Part shown: piece by piece, positions 1 to 11,000 of the stretch | Layout: the number at the start of each line of letters is the position of its first letter | How positions within the stretch are numbered: the first letter of the stretch is position 1 | Origin: Pristionchus mayeri | Lineage: Eukaryota; Nematoda; Chromadorea; Rhabditida; Neodiplogasteridae | DNA: 64,000 bases | NCBI GenBank assembly: GCA_036245805.1 | Contig: BTRK01000001.1 | Coordinates: 37,956,995-38,020,994, forward strand | Direction: 5' to 3' | The notes under the pieces: model-generated | The model's database searches: none | Seen by the model: the letters and a program-made list of their open reading frames with translations, nothing else | What the model was told of the DNA's origin: nothing | Position numbers and translations under genes: made by a program

Positions 1-2160
1 CCTAAAATCAGGGAGAGATACCTAGAAATGAAAGGGTCAGAGGAGAAAGGGGGTGGACCAATTATCCAAGAAGAGCCCATAAAGGAAAGAGTAGCTAGTG
101 GTTGGTCTTCCGCCAGCGGTCACTCCCGAGTAAGAATTTTAACGTGTTGAACGATTTTTGCTTTCTTTGAACTGTTTCAGCTCTCTCCCCGGTGAGATTG
201 CAGGGGTAGTAGAGAAAAGAGATATGACCTACCCACCCAAATAGACGAGACTGAAAATAGGCTGAAAGAAGAGATCGGCGGCCCGTTTCTTGCATGAGCG
301 CTAAATTATTTTCCATTTAGATAAAATTCGAGTGAAACGAACTACCTTAGCATCTTCACAAGATACCTTCTCGAATACTTCTCTCTGCAAAATATAAAAA
401 AAAAAATTTATTTGATATTGTCGTAAGTCCTTAGAGTCGACAAGATAGCGGCTTGAGGGAGCTAATGCAGAGCTCTGATACCTTTCTTCATTGTCGTCAT
501 TCATTTCTAGCTATTTATATTCCATAATAATGGCATAAAGTAAGAAAAAATATTTTTAAAAAAGCTATGACTCTCACTTCGAGGGAAATGATCATTATCG
601 AGAATACGCTGGTGAGGAGGAGGGAGCTGACGTGGAGGATCTTAAACGGAAATTGGAAAGCATGCAAAATCTACTTTTTTGAAATTCCTGTCATAAATTG
701 GTCATTATAGTGTATTATTTTTGAGCTATTTTGTATGTGCATTCACTGATTGAGAACACCATTTCGCGCATTGCTAAATGCAGAATCTAATGAAATAGGT
801 TGCACGAGAGTGGTTGAAATATGGGCGAATAATACTCAATTAGAATACGCCGAGTTTCTTTTGTGTGCTTCGAAACAAGTAGAGAAATCGAAAATATGAG
901 ATTCTACACTTTCCTGTCGGCGAAACGAGAGATTCGCTAATTGCTAAGCGAAACATGAGTTCTTCTCGCACGTATCGCACCTATCGGGATTCACTAGTTA
1001 TCCACTTGTGCTAAAATCCTTAATTCGAAGGAAGATATTTCATACCTTATTAGAGGATGGAAGAGTGGAAGAAAGGGCGAGAATCAAGCCGATCCCGTTG
1101 GCTGTTAACGTGACGAACAGAGAATAGTACTGAAAAATTCTGAAGCGAGCTCGACAAAGATTCAACTGTCTCTTCATTCCATACACTTTCTTATCGATAA
1201 TCGAGATACTATGATAGTAGACTCAGAAATGGGTTTATCTTAGCTCGGCCGTCTATAATGTGTCGGAGGTCTTCGAGTGCTCTCTGGTCAACCAGTACAG
1301 TGGTTTACTACTGGTCAGCATACCACTGGTTAGCAACTGGTTAGGGGAATGGTTTGCCGAAACTCCGCCCCTTCTACATGGTCAACAACTGGTTGGGAGA
1401 AACCAGAGAAGTGCGCGAAGAGAGAGCATTGCCAGTACTGCGAAATATAGTAGTGAAACGTTACGAATCCCGTTTGTGGTAACGGGTGTGTATGAGATAC
1501 AACGCTAGAACCTCACTTATTTAAATGATAAACAGACCTCAACATTTTCAATGACGGACCATGCAGAAGAGTTTATCTCATGCAGCAACTGGAGAGACGA
1601 ATTTGAACAGTTCATAGTAAGATCCAGACTGCACTGAAAAACGAGATTTTAGAAGAAGAGGAGGCAGGCACTTCTCCCCTATCTTCAGTGCAGAGTATCA
1701 ACATTGTTATAAGAGAAGTGCACTCTTCAAGTGACATTGCTTTCCGTCAAAAAGCTGTTTCTCAAGAAAAATTGCTGTTCTATCGCATATTTGAGGTAGT
1801 GAAAATAAGTTGGATAAATGCTTCTTGAATTTCCATGCTCTCTCATCGCTTGCTATTTCGAGAGATTTAACGAAGTGGAGAGATGTCCGTCCTAATTTCT
1901 AGCCCTACTGCTCACCTTATGGCTGCTGAGCGGTGTTTATTCGGGCAATCGATGAAGGAAGGAGAGAGACTCACCTTATTGCGCCGTAGAATGAGTATCA
2001 GTGAGAGGATTCCGAAAATAATTGGGGAACGGATACTCGAGAGTAAGATTCGAGAGTATCTGAAGAAGGGGGGGGGCGCTTATTCCCGACATGTTGCTCA
2101 TTAGTATCGAGCAAAATGTCAGTCAAAAGACGAGAAGATGCTCGATTTCATAACCGACTT
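1..2160. other. No convincing gene; AT-rich intergenic DNA
   Basis: I see only short unrelated open frames here, with no exon-like chain of codons bounded by splice sites. The one recognisable structure is a patch near 1283-1395 with several closely spaced ACTGGT/ACCAGT words, which recurs elsewhere in the window. Undetected upstream exons of the NWD gene could lie in or before this stretch, but I recognised no Walker-type P-loop codons in it. Confidence 0.5.
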
Positions 2161-2169
2161 TTCCGGGAT

Positions 2170-2660
2170 GGCTCCAGATGAGCAAAGTTGAGAATCAGAA
2201 TCGAGTCGAGCACATCGAATATTTCTGAGCTAACGAGCTACGAAATGGATTATATTGCTAGTTGGCAGGACCCCCAAAATTCTACAAGTAAAATTGTAGT
2301 ACCAATTGGAAGACCAAAGACGAGATGGAAGGACGAGTTCGTGAAGCAGCTTGGAGCTTCTTGGGGAAATGTTTGAAGAATAGACCCCGATGCATGGAAG
2401 AAGTGCATCATCCACCAGCCGTAGACCTTGATTAATTGTAAAAGGTAAAGTACATCCCGTCTTCGAGACCAGCTCGCGGGAGAACACTGCTAGGCCAGTG
2501 TCAATTTGGGCGGATTCAGCCTGGAGTTTTCGCCAGACCTATTTACCTGCGTGATCTAGTCACGACTATCAATTTCCCTTCCCGATGGGTAGGCGCCTTG
2601 GTGAGGCGGAGACGGTGTCACGAACGGGAATCGAACCCAGACCTTGATTAATGGATGGAT
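2170..2660 (+). mobile_element. 3' tail of a decayed non-LTR retroelement
   Basis: A short frame at 2188-2376 contains GRPKTRWKDEFVKQLG, the motif normally found at the C-terminus of endonuclease/reverse-transcriptase polyproteins of non-LTR elements. The same kind of motif (GHPKTRWRDDLRRVIG) ends the larger reverse-transcriptase fragment near 56.6 kb. The 3' part, with a GGGCGGAT...GCCTGGAG block near 2508-2540 and a GGTTCGATT-like box on the minus strand near 2630, recurs near 25.5 kb. Both ends are truncated, so this is a dead fragment. The family was assigned from motif memory only. Confidence 0.6.
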
Positions 2661-2822
2661 AATGATAATGATAAGAAAAAGCGAGTAGAAGAAAAATTCT
2701 TCACTTTCTCTATCCGTTCAGCGGAACTTTCCTTTTTTTTCCTAATTTCCTAATTTTCGGAAAAATTTCCTAATTGCGCTCTCCGATGGGAATGCAGCTA
2801 AGTTTAATCAAGAGATGAATAT

Positions 2823-3485
2823 TTATTTAAATAACCGAATGTAATATAGAATAGTAATAAAAATGCTCGAATGCAATTGATGAGCGCTGTGAAATACAAC
2901 TTCATGGGAACAAAGGGGAGGAGCAATGTTCTCGTTCTCTATATATCATACACTATCTCGCTCAATCTGATCGACGAAAAAGCGTGTGGTTTGGAGAGAG
3001 TCAGATAACGCATCAAGGGGAGGGAACTCTTCAGATTATCTTCTTGAATTATGCTTGTCTTCTTGCACCTTTTTTCGACTTCTTCATTGCAATAAGCGAA
3101 ATTTGCGCACTTCTCACACGTTTCGCAACTATCGAGATTTTTATTTGAGCGAGACGTAGCAACGTGCACCGCTATTTCTTTCCTTATTCGATGTTGGAAG
3201 AACCGTAACTAGTGAGAGAAGCAAGCCAAAAGAAGTGGGAAATAAAGGCATTGAAAAATATTATACAAAAAAGATATTATTCACCCTTTACAATGCAAAA
3301 AAAAATGTGAACATGCAATGAAGAAGTCGAGAAGAGGTACAAGAAGACAAGCATAATTCAAGAAGGTAATCTGAAGAGTTCCCTCCCCATTGTTCCCATC
3401 AAGTTGTGTTTCACAGCGCACATTAATTGCATTAAAGTATATTTATTACCATTCTATGTTACATTAAGTTATATATAAAAATTCG
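2823..3485. repeat. Foldback (inverted-repeat) element, about 660 bp
   Basis: The block 3310-3480 is an imperfect reverse complement of 2830-3090. Landmarks are GCAATGAAGAAGTCGA, ACAAGCATAATTCAAGAAG and GAACTCTTCAGATTA, each present once per arm in opposite orientation. The left arm carries about 85 extra bases near 2920-3010. No coding frame is shared by the arms. It is probably a decayed MITE or foldback transposon. Confidence 0.7.
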
Positions 3486-3681
3486 TTTCTTGATTAAACT
3501 TAAGCCCATGTCCAATGGAGAGACCTTCAGAAAGAAGAGGTTGGCGAGGAAATTTGGTCAGCTACTGATGACTTCACCTTACATAATCCTCTGCCTCTAC
3601 CTCATCCATCATTGCGACGATGTTGTCGTGATAGAACGGGGATCGTCCCACTTTTACGGTATCTCAGGGGTCAGGGAGGAC

Positions 3682-4603
3682 TCATTTCTGCTTCTTCTCC
3701 TTGGCCACAATCTCCTCCTCCTCCTCGTCCAACTCCACCATGTTGCACACGTTGGGGCCAGAGCCGATAAAGCTCTCAAAGAATGGTACGATAGGCGCGG
3801 AAGGTACGGTATCAGGATACGGTGCCAGGATACCGAAGCCCGTTGAGTTTACGGTATCCTCGGGAGGGGATGGTACCTGGTCCTCGTCGTCGAGGGCCGT
3901 CGGCACCGCGCCCATCCTCTCCAGTCGAGACGGCTGTAATGAATCGTACAGTAATTCGGTATACAGTAATCCCACCTACAGAAATCCCACCTACAGTAAT
4001 ACCTCCATTCACCATACCTTCTTCGGCCACACGCGCGTCGCCTGGGCACCATTGACGACCTGCAGACCCTGCAATCGATCGGGTGTGAGTACCGTATCCC
4101 TCCCTCCGGATTACCATAATCATCTTTCCAAACTACCGTAACCTACAGTACCTGATCCTTGCTGGGGGTGCGCGCATGTGCGTACGCACATGATGCTCCA
4201 TTGCGGCAGTGTCCACTCTCGAAGAAGCGACACGGCTTTCTGAAACCAAATCAGTTCTCGATTGACATGTGAGACTACAGTAATGGTGGGAATCAAGTCA
4301 GCGCTCGATAGACTGCTAGAGTGGGTCTACCATAATACTCACTTCAGAAGCTCGCTCACGCCATGTGCGAAATAGCAAAATTCCCCGTAATGGCACTCGG
4401 GCCAACGGTTACACAACACAGTCTTGTAAAGTGCCGGGTCGAAATTTCCTAGTGCGCACGCCCGGTCCTGCAAAGATGGAAGGTGGGTTACGGTAGACAG
4501 GAAAGAGTGGGGGCATACTGTAGGGTGTAGGGTACGGTACCTTCACGGAGGGTAGAGGGGTGGTGGTGGTACGGGCGGAGGCGGGTTCGACGGCGAGAGG
4601 CAT
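3682..4603 (-). CDS. Tandem CCCH zinc-finger RNA-binding-type protein
   Basis: Six exons on the minus strand (4603-4541, 4467-4343, 4239-4152, 4068-4018, 3933-3877, 3774-3682) join in phase to 159 codons. Residues 36-57 (KTVLCNRWPECHYGEFCYFA then HG) form a CCCH finger with spacing C-x5-C-x5-C-x3-H. Residues 66-84 form a second finger, C-x7-C-x5-C-x3-H. KTxLC at the start and FAHG at the end are hallmarks of tristetraprolin/POS-1/MEX-type fingers, which bind AU-rich mRNA 3'UTRs in the cytoplasm. The C-terminal exon is acidic, then basic (EEEEE...KEKKQK). The last intron (3775-3876) ends in TTTGAG, an unusual acceptor. It is 102 nt with no stop, so a 192-aa unspliced form is possible. The gene is divergent from the NWD gene, or nested in its missing 5' intron. 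Confidence 0.8.
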
Positions 4604-4984
4604 ACTTGGAGAGAAGCGCTGAGAGTGTGAAGAGAGGGAGGAGGGAAGAGCCTTTTATAGACGGAGGGGGGAGGCTGAGAGAGGACGAATTTGAAGAGAC
4701 CGTTCAGTTGAAGGGCGAAGTGAGAAAATAGGAAAATGAGGGGATAAAACTATTGTACTCTTCCTAGTAAAATTGAGCAAATAATGTTTATTTTTTTCCA
4801 TTTTTCTTTCAGTAGAAGAAGAGAAAAATATGATCAAATAGAAATGAAAATGCGAAGAAACAAGAACAATAAAGATGCCTAGGAGAACAAGAAGAAAGAG
4901 GCGAGAAAGCAGTATGAGCAGAACTATTGCTATTAACAACCTCCGCCCTCCTCTCTTTCTACGAAAAATTACTGGGTTCAATTT

Positions 4985-5037
4985 CGAATTTTTTCTGCGC
5001 TAATGAGCTCGAAATGTATCATATTGCTAATTGGCAG
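4985..5037 (+). repeat. Retroelement-derived block ending at a splice acceptor
   Basis: About 50 bases here match the retroelement tail at 2224-2270 at most positions (for example GAAATGTATCATATTGCTAA against GAAATGGATTATATTGCTAG). The similarity stops right at TTGGCAG|GACC, the acceptor of the first traceable NWD exon. An ATG at 5014 lies in this block, in frame with that exon. Confidence 0.65.
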
Positions 5038-8000
5038 GACCTGGCTCTCGAGGTGATTCGGGAGTGGCTCAAGTCATCTGCGAGGACCATCTCCCATCGA
5101 CAGTGGGAGCTTGTGACGAAGGCGCTGAATAAGTGCACTCTTCCCCTCTTCGTCAAGCTCATTTTTGCAACGGTGGCAAGGTTAGTCTCTCGATTCTTTA
5201 CAGTCTCTTAAGATTGGTGAATGAAAATTGATTAATCTTGAGCTCATTTTTTGTATCTTAATAGACTCATGACCAAAAGAAACTGCCCTAGCAATGTTCT
5301 CCCGCAAGCCCAGTCTCGAAGACGGGATGCACCTTTACCTATACCTTTCCCTTTAATGTACTCTCAAGAATCTCGATTTTGAGGTGGAAATCATATTCTC
5401 GCCCTCAGGAGACTATCCTCTTCCAGTCAGTGCAGGAGAGCATCCACGCACTGCTGCAGAGGACGGAGGGACAGCACGGTAATTGCACGAGATTTTGGCA
5501 AAATTCCAGGAGATTTTGAGTCACTTTTTCAATTCTTTCCCATCTCGCCCTCCCACTGTGGCATGTTGTATACTCATTCATTTCGTTGCAGGAAAAACGT
5601 GGCTAATCAATAGTCTTCCGAGAACTTATGAAATAGTTTGTCGTTCTCCTCTAGGAAGAGTGGGAGGAAAGGATTGCAGGCAAGTTGCTGGTCTCGCACG
5701 CTCTCTCCTACATCACTGCTGCTCGGTCGGGCATATCCGATTCAGAAGTGGAGGATCTGGTGAGGTGTACAAGGGGACTTCTTTGATTTCTCATCCCCAA
5801 CCTCCCCTTCCTTCTCAGGTGGAGGCTCCCAAGTTGGAATCAGCCCTGTTTTATCCTTGGGTGCTTCCCCCCTACGCTAAAGTGACTTTACAAGTTGGAT
5901 CTAAGGCAGCACAAGTTGGATTCAGGGCTGGATCCAACTTTTAATTGACTTTAACGTAGGCACCCAAGGATAAATTTTTTCCTGATTCCAACTTGGGAGC
6001 CTCCACCTGAGTTACTCATGTCTAGGTATCCATCTCTTATTTTTGAACGGCCACAACTCCTCCATCTCTAGAAAATGATAGATGGAGGAGTTGTGGCCAG
6101 CAATCAGAGACGTGCCAAATTAAAATTATTCAGATCTCCCTGGATGACAAGGTGCTCGACGACATCTACCAGTACCATCTTCCGCCTGTCAGGAGGTGAA
6201 GTAATTAAGGTAATTACTCAGATAATTAGTAATTAAGGATTCCCCCGCTTCTCTGGAGTAGGATAAGGGCGGATCTGCCGGGCTACCTCAGCGAGCGAGC
6301 GGCCGATGGAGTTATCGTGCTGAATTGGTGAGTGGACGAGACTCCAAATTGACACTTGGTCGGATGAGAACCAAAAAATGGACCCTTCTGTAGAACTTTC
6401 ACAGAAGAATTTTTGACACTCTGGAAACCTACTGTGAACATGCTGGAGAGGGGTACTTTTTTGGTTCTCATCCGACCTAGTGCCAACTTGTACGCTTGAA
6501 TATGATAATTATCACGAACCTGTTAAAGAGAGAGATAACAAGTCTTCTCAGTGGAGCCAGAATATTTTTAAAGAGACCTTCCTCAGCTCATATCACTCAT
6601 CTGGCATATGAAAGAAGCATATAAACTGGTCGGATGAGAACTATGACGTCATGCCTCCTTTGATATGTCGATGGCGGCATGACGTCATAGTTCTCATCCG
6701 ACCTAGTGCCGCTCCAGGTACCACGAGCAGTTCCGTCAAGCGACGGTGGAGCGATACTTCAAAAACCTGAACCACCTCGAGACGTGCCACTCCTCCATTG
6801 CCGAATATTTCCTAGGTGATTTTATACGATTCCCTCATACCACACAGGAGCCACATAATTACCACACTATTCGACAATGGATGATGCATTACCTATCCTC
6901 ATCACGATTGACAAGATAAACGATTAGACGAATTTCGAATTCTAACTTTCGAAATATTGTATCAGGAATATGGGGAGGCGTGCCGAAGCCGTACCAGTAC
7001 ACAGAGATGCAGAAGCAAAGGCCAGTTTATTTATTTTAATTACTATGTAGAAAACAAAAAAGATCAATATTCAATATGACGCAATATTCATTTTGCCCAT
7101 AAATGCAACTTAACCTTTCTCTCATCCCCGCAGCGTGAGCGTTGTGAAAGGCTCGTGAGGCAGAGGGTGATCCGAAAAAGTTTTGCGAAGCTCCATTCCA
7201 ACTTTTTCGGATCGTACGAGGCCTCACGAGCCTTTTACAACATTATAAGCAGGCTATCGCGGATGGTATTTATCCTTATCACACAACCCCGCGAACCAAG
7301 TAGCGACGACCGAAGGTCACTAGTTGTGATAAAACAACAAAAAATTCTGATCACTTTCATTTCAAATCTTCGGACGAATTTATGTCAGAACTGTTTATCG
7401 CCAGTTATCATGACTACAAATGTGCTTGCACACAGTAGGGTAATGTACGCATTGTTGGCTGCGTCAGTTGGAGTGGTCACTGTGTCCGAATGGGTGGACC
7501 CATCGGTGGTGGTATGCTTCTCTCCGGTCACACTCTGTTGTCCATTGTTCGGGAGCTGTTCCACGTAAGAAGAACGTATTCGCGCAAGTTCGACTTGTCT
7601 CAACTGCAATTTGTCTCACTTATAATTTTTAAATATAAATTTGAAAAGTAACCTCTCGGCGCGCCTTGATGTCGAAGACGACAATGGCTACTGGAAAGCA
7701 AGTTTTTAGTTTGTTTTAATTGTATTAATCTCACTTTTGAAAGCTAGGTAGAACAGGGTGACGGCGACAGAGATCAGATCTTCCCCTCCCAAGACCGCAC
7801 CTACAAGAGCACAAATTAAAGGTTTTAAAACATTAATAGTGGAATTTGACAAAAAACGGTTCAATTCTTCGTAAAACAGACGAAAAATTGGACTACGTTT
7901 TTGTTCAAAAATAAGAAAACGACAAACCCATGACCGCGCCTGCGAGAACGCCTCCGAGGACGAAAACCTGAATTTATCATTTATATCAAACTTTATTGAT

Positions 8001-11000
8001 CGATTTCATTCATTGCTGTACATTAAAAATATTTTTGAAAATTATAAAAAAATAAAACTAGCTCACATCGATGACAAGTTGTACGAGCATGAGACGAGTG
8101 CGCCGGCGGAGATGCCCGTAGATGCCACAGGCAGTGGCGGAGAGGATGGCAAGCCAGCCGATGGTCACGAACACAAACTACAAAATAAAAATTAAAAATT
8201 AAAAATAAAAATTTTTTTCACATTGTTGCAAGAGTTACTAGAAAATTTGTGCTTTCTTTCAGTTACGTTTCAGGCGCGCTAAATATCCGATCGTTTGCAT
8301 ATTTAGTATACGTACTATAATCAGATAACTGTAATCGTGAATCTTTGCGAACATGGGTACCAGGGTTGTGCAAAAATTTTACGGTCTCTTCATTCCACAT
8401 ACTCTCTCGTACTGGCTGACAGGCGAGAGAGTGTGTGGAATAAAAAGACCGTAAAAAAATTTTTTCACATCCCAGATGGGTACCGCAGGCATTTTTGTGT
8501 TCTGATTACAGAAGTATGTTTAGTGCGATACAAATTGCAATACAAATAATGGACAGGAGTTTAATAAAATAGCGGTCGAATTCACGTCAAAGGACGAACC
8601 CAGACAGTGGTGTGGCTATTGGAAGGTGTATTGGCCAAGAGGAAACCGACGAGGATTCCGATGTCCAGAATGATCTGCACGATCGACAGAATGAGCGCCA
8701 CTTTCTGCAATCAGGGATCGATACTGTAGGTGCTGTGACAGCGTACTTCAGTCGGGTTACGGTAATTTTGGGCACGGTATCGATTAGAAACTGACGCGGA
8801 CAGTGGACATTGGTCCTGCCGGGGCGACTGCGGAATCGCGTGGAGGCGACGAGGGATACGCCTCGCCATTGGCAGGGCGAGGATAGCCGGCCTGTGCGTA
8901 CGCCTCTTGATTCTCACGACGTTCCTCGTCTCTCATCATCCAGTACAACATGGGCTGCAGGGGCATTCGATTGAATAAACAATCCGAGCAATGGTCTGAC
9001 TCTCTTCAATTTGCACGCTCTCTCGTCTTTCTGACTGGCGAGAGAGCATGAAAACTGAAGAGAGTCAGACGATTACTCAACAATCCTGACTTAGGGAAAA
9101 TAATTTCGTAACATAAGCGCATCGGCCTCTGAAAACTAAATCGTCTAAGATTTTCTGAAAAGCTATGAAATCAATACATCTAGAGGAGAAACGATATCTT
9201 GCAGGGTTCTGCCACAGGCCGGCAAAATCAGGAACAATTAATTGGAATACCTCTCCTTTGTCCGGAGAGAGGGAGGGGGGGGGGGAGTGCAATCTAATTG
9301 ATTTTGAGAGTGTGGAGATTGGAGAGACCTATCATTTCGTACTCATTCGAGGGGGGCAAGCCGTATGGGGGAGAGGGGGAGGGAGAGGGGATCATAGAGA
9401 TAGGAAAGGAGGGGGTCCTAGAGATAGGAGAGAGGGGGGTCCAAGAGATAGGAAAGGAGGTGGGTCCTAGAAATAGGAGAGGAGGGGTCCTAGAGATAGG
9501 AAAGGAGGGTTCCTAGAGTTAGGAGAGGAGGGGGTCATAGAGATAGGAAAGGATGTGGATCCTAGAGATAGGAGAGGGGAGGAGAGTGTCCTGGAGATAG
9601 GAGAGGGGAAGAGAGGGTCCTAGAGATAGGGAAAGGGGAGGAGAGTGTCCTAGAGATAGGAGAGGGGGAGGCGATCATGGAGATAGGAAAGGGGGGCACA
9701 GTCCTAGAGATAGGAAAGGGGGGGGGAGACTGTCCTAGACTTGGGAGGGAGGGAGGTTCTAGAGATAAGGAAAATGGGGTCGATAATAGAGATATGAAAT
9801 GATAGCACGGACGGGAAACATATATTCTTTCATGGGAGATAAAAACAAATGTTTGGGAAATAAATACACATGCCACCTCCTAGCCGCCTTTAGGCGGCTA
9901 GTCAATATATCTAGAGGAGGAAGGATATTGTCCCGTCGACACTTTCTGGCGCGTTGATTGGATTATCGAATTCCTTTGTTCGGAGAGAGGGAGAGGGGGG
10001 GTGCAATCTAATTGATTTTGAGAGAGAGTGGAGATTGGAGAGAGCTATCATTTCGTGTTCGTTCGAGGAGGGCGAGCGGTGGGGGGGGAGGGAGAAAGGG
10101 AAGGGGAGAGGGAAAGGAGGGGGAGGGGAAAGAGGAAGAGGGAGACGGGGAAAAGTAAAGGTGAAGGTGAATGATAACACGGGTAGAGGGAAGTGGGAGA
10201 GGATGAAGGAGAGGGTCCTAGAGTTTGCAGAGGGGGAGATAGTCCTAGAGGTAGAAGAGGGAGGAGAGAGTTCTAGAGATATGAGAGGTGGAGGAGAGGG
10301 TATTAGAGTTGGGAGAGCACAGCCCAAGAGATTGGAAAGGGGGAGACAGTCCAAGAAATAGGAGAGGGGGAGGAGAGGGTCCTAGAATTAGGAGAGGGAG
10401 GGGGGACAGTCCTAGGGATATGAGAGGGGAAGGAGACGGTCGTAGAGTTAGGAGAGGGGGAGTAGATGGTCCTAGAGATAGAAGAGGGGAGGAGACGGTC
10501 TTATAAATAGGAGAGGGGGGGTCCTTAGCTGAGAGAGGGGGACAGTCCTAGATATATGAGAGGGGGAGAGGGTCCTGAAGATAGGAGAGGGGAGGGGGAG
10601 GTCCTAGAGACGGGAGAAGGGGAGGAGAGGGTCCTAGAGATTGGAGAGGGGGAGGAGAGGGTCCTAGAGATATGAGAGGGTCCTAGAGATAGGAGAGGGG
10701 GAGGAGAGGGTCCTGAAGATAGGAGGGGGGGAGAGGATCCTAGAGAAAGGAGAGGTGGAGGAAACATTCATAGAGTTTAGGAGGTCAATCTTAGATATAA
10801 GGGAAATATGATCAGTTTGCAGATGAGAAATCAGAGGGAGGGTAGGGTAAAATCATTCTTTCAAGCCTTCCCGGGAAATAAATGCACATGCCACCTCCTA
10901 GCCGCCTTTAGGCGGCTAGTCAATATATATAGGGGAGAGATGATATTTTCCCGACGACAGAATGGGTAACAATTAATTCGATTACACTTTCTTTGTCCGG

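Noticed and set aside
3701..4141. 146-codon plus-strand frame opposite the CCCH gene
   Set aside because: The minus strand carries the zinc-finger codons with proper splice sites; the plus frame is a shadow.
5483..5944. 153-codon frame in the NWD region
   Set aside because: It is out of frame with the NWD exon 5659-5759 and runs into a MITE.
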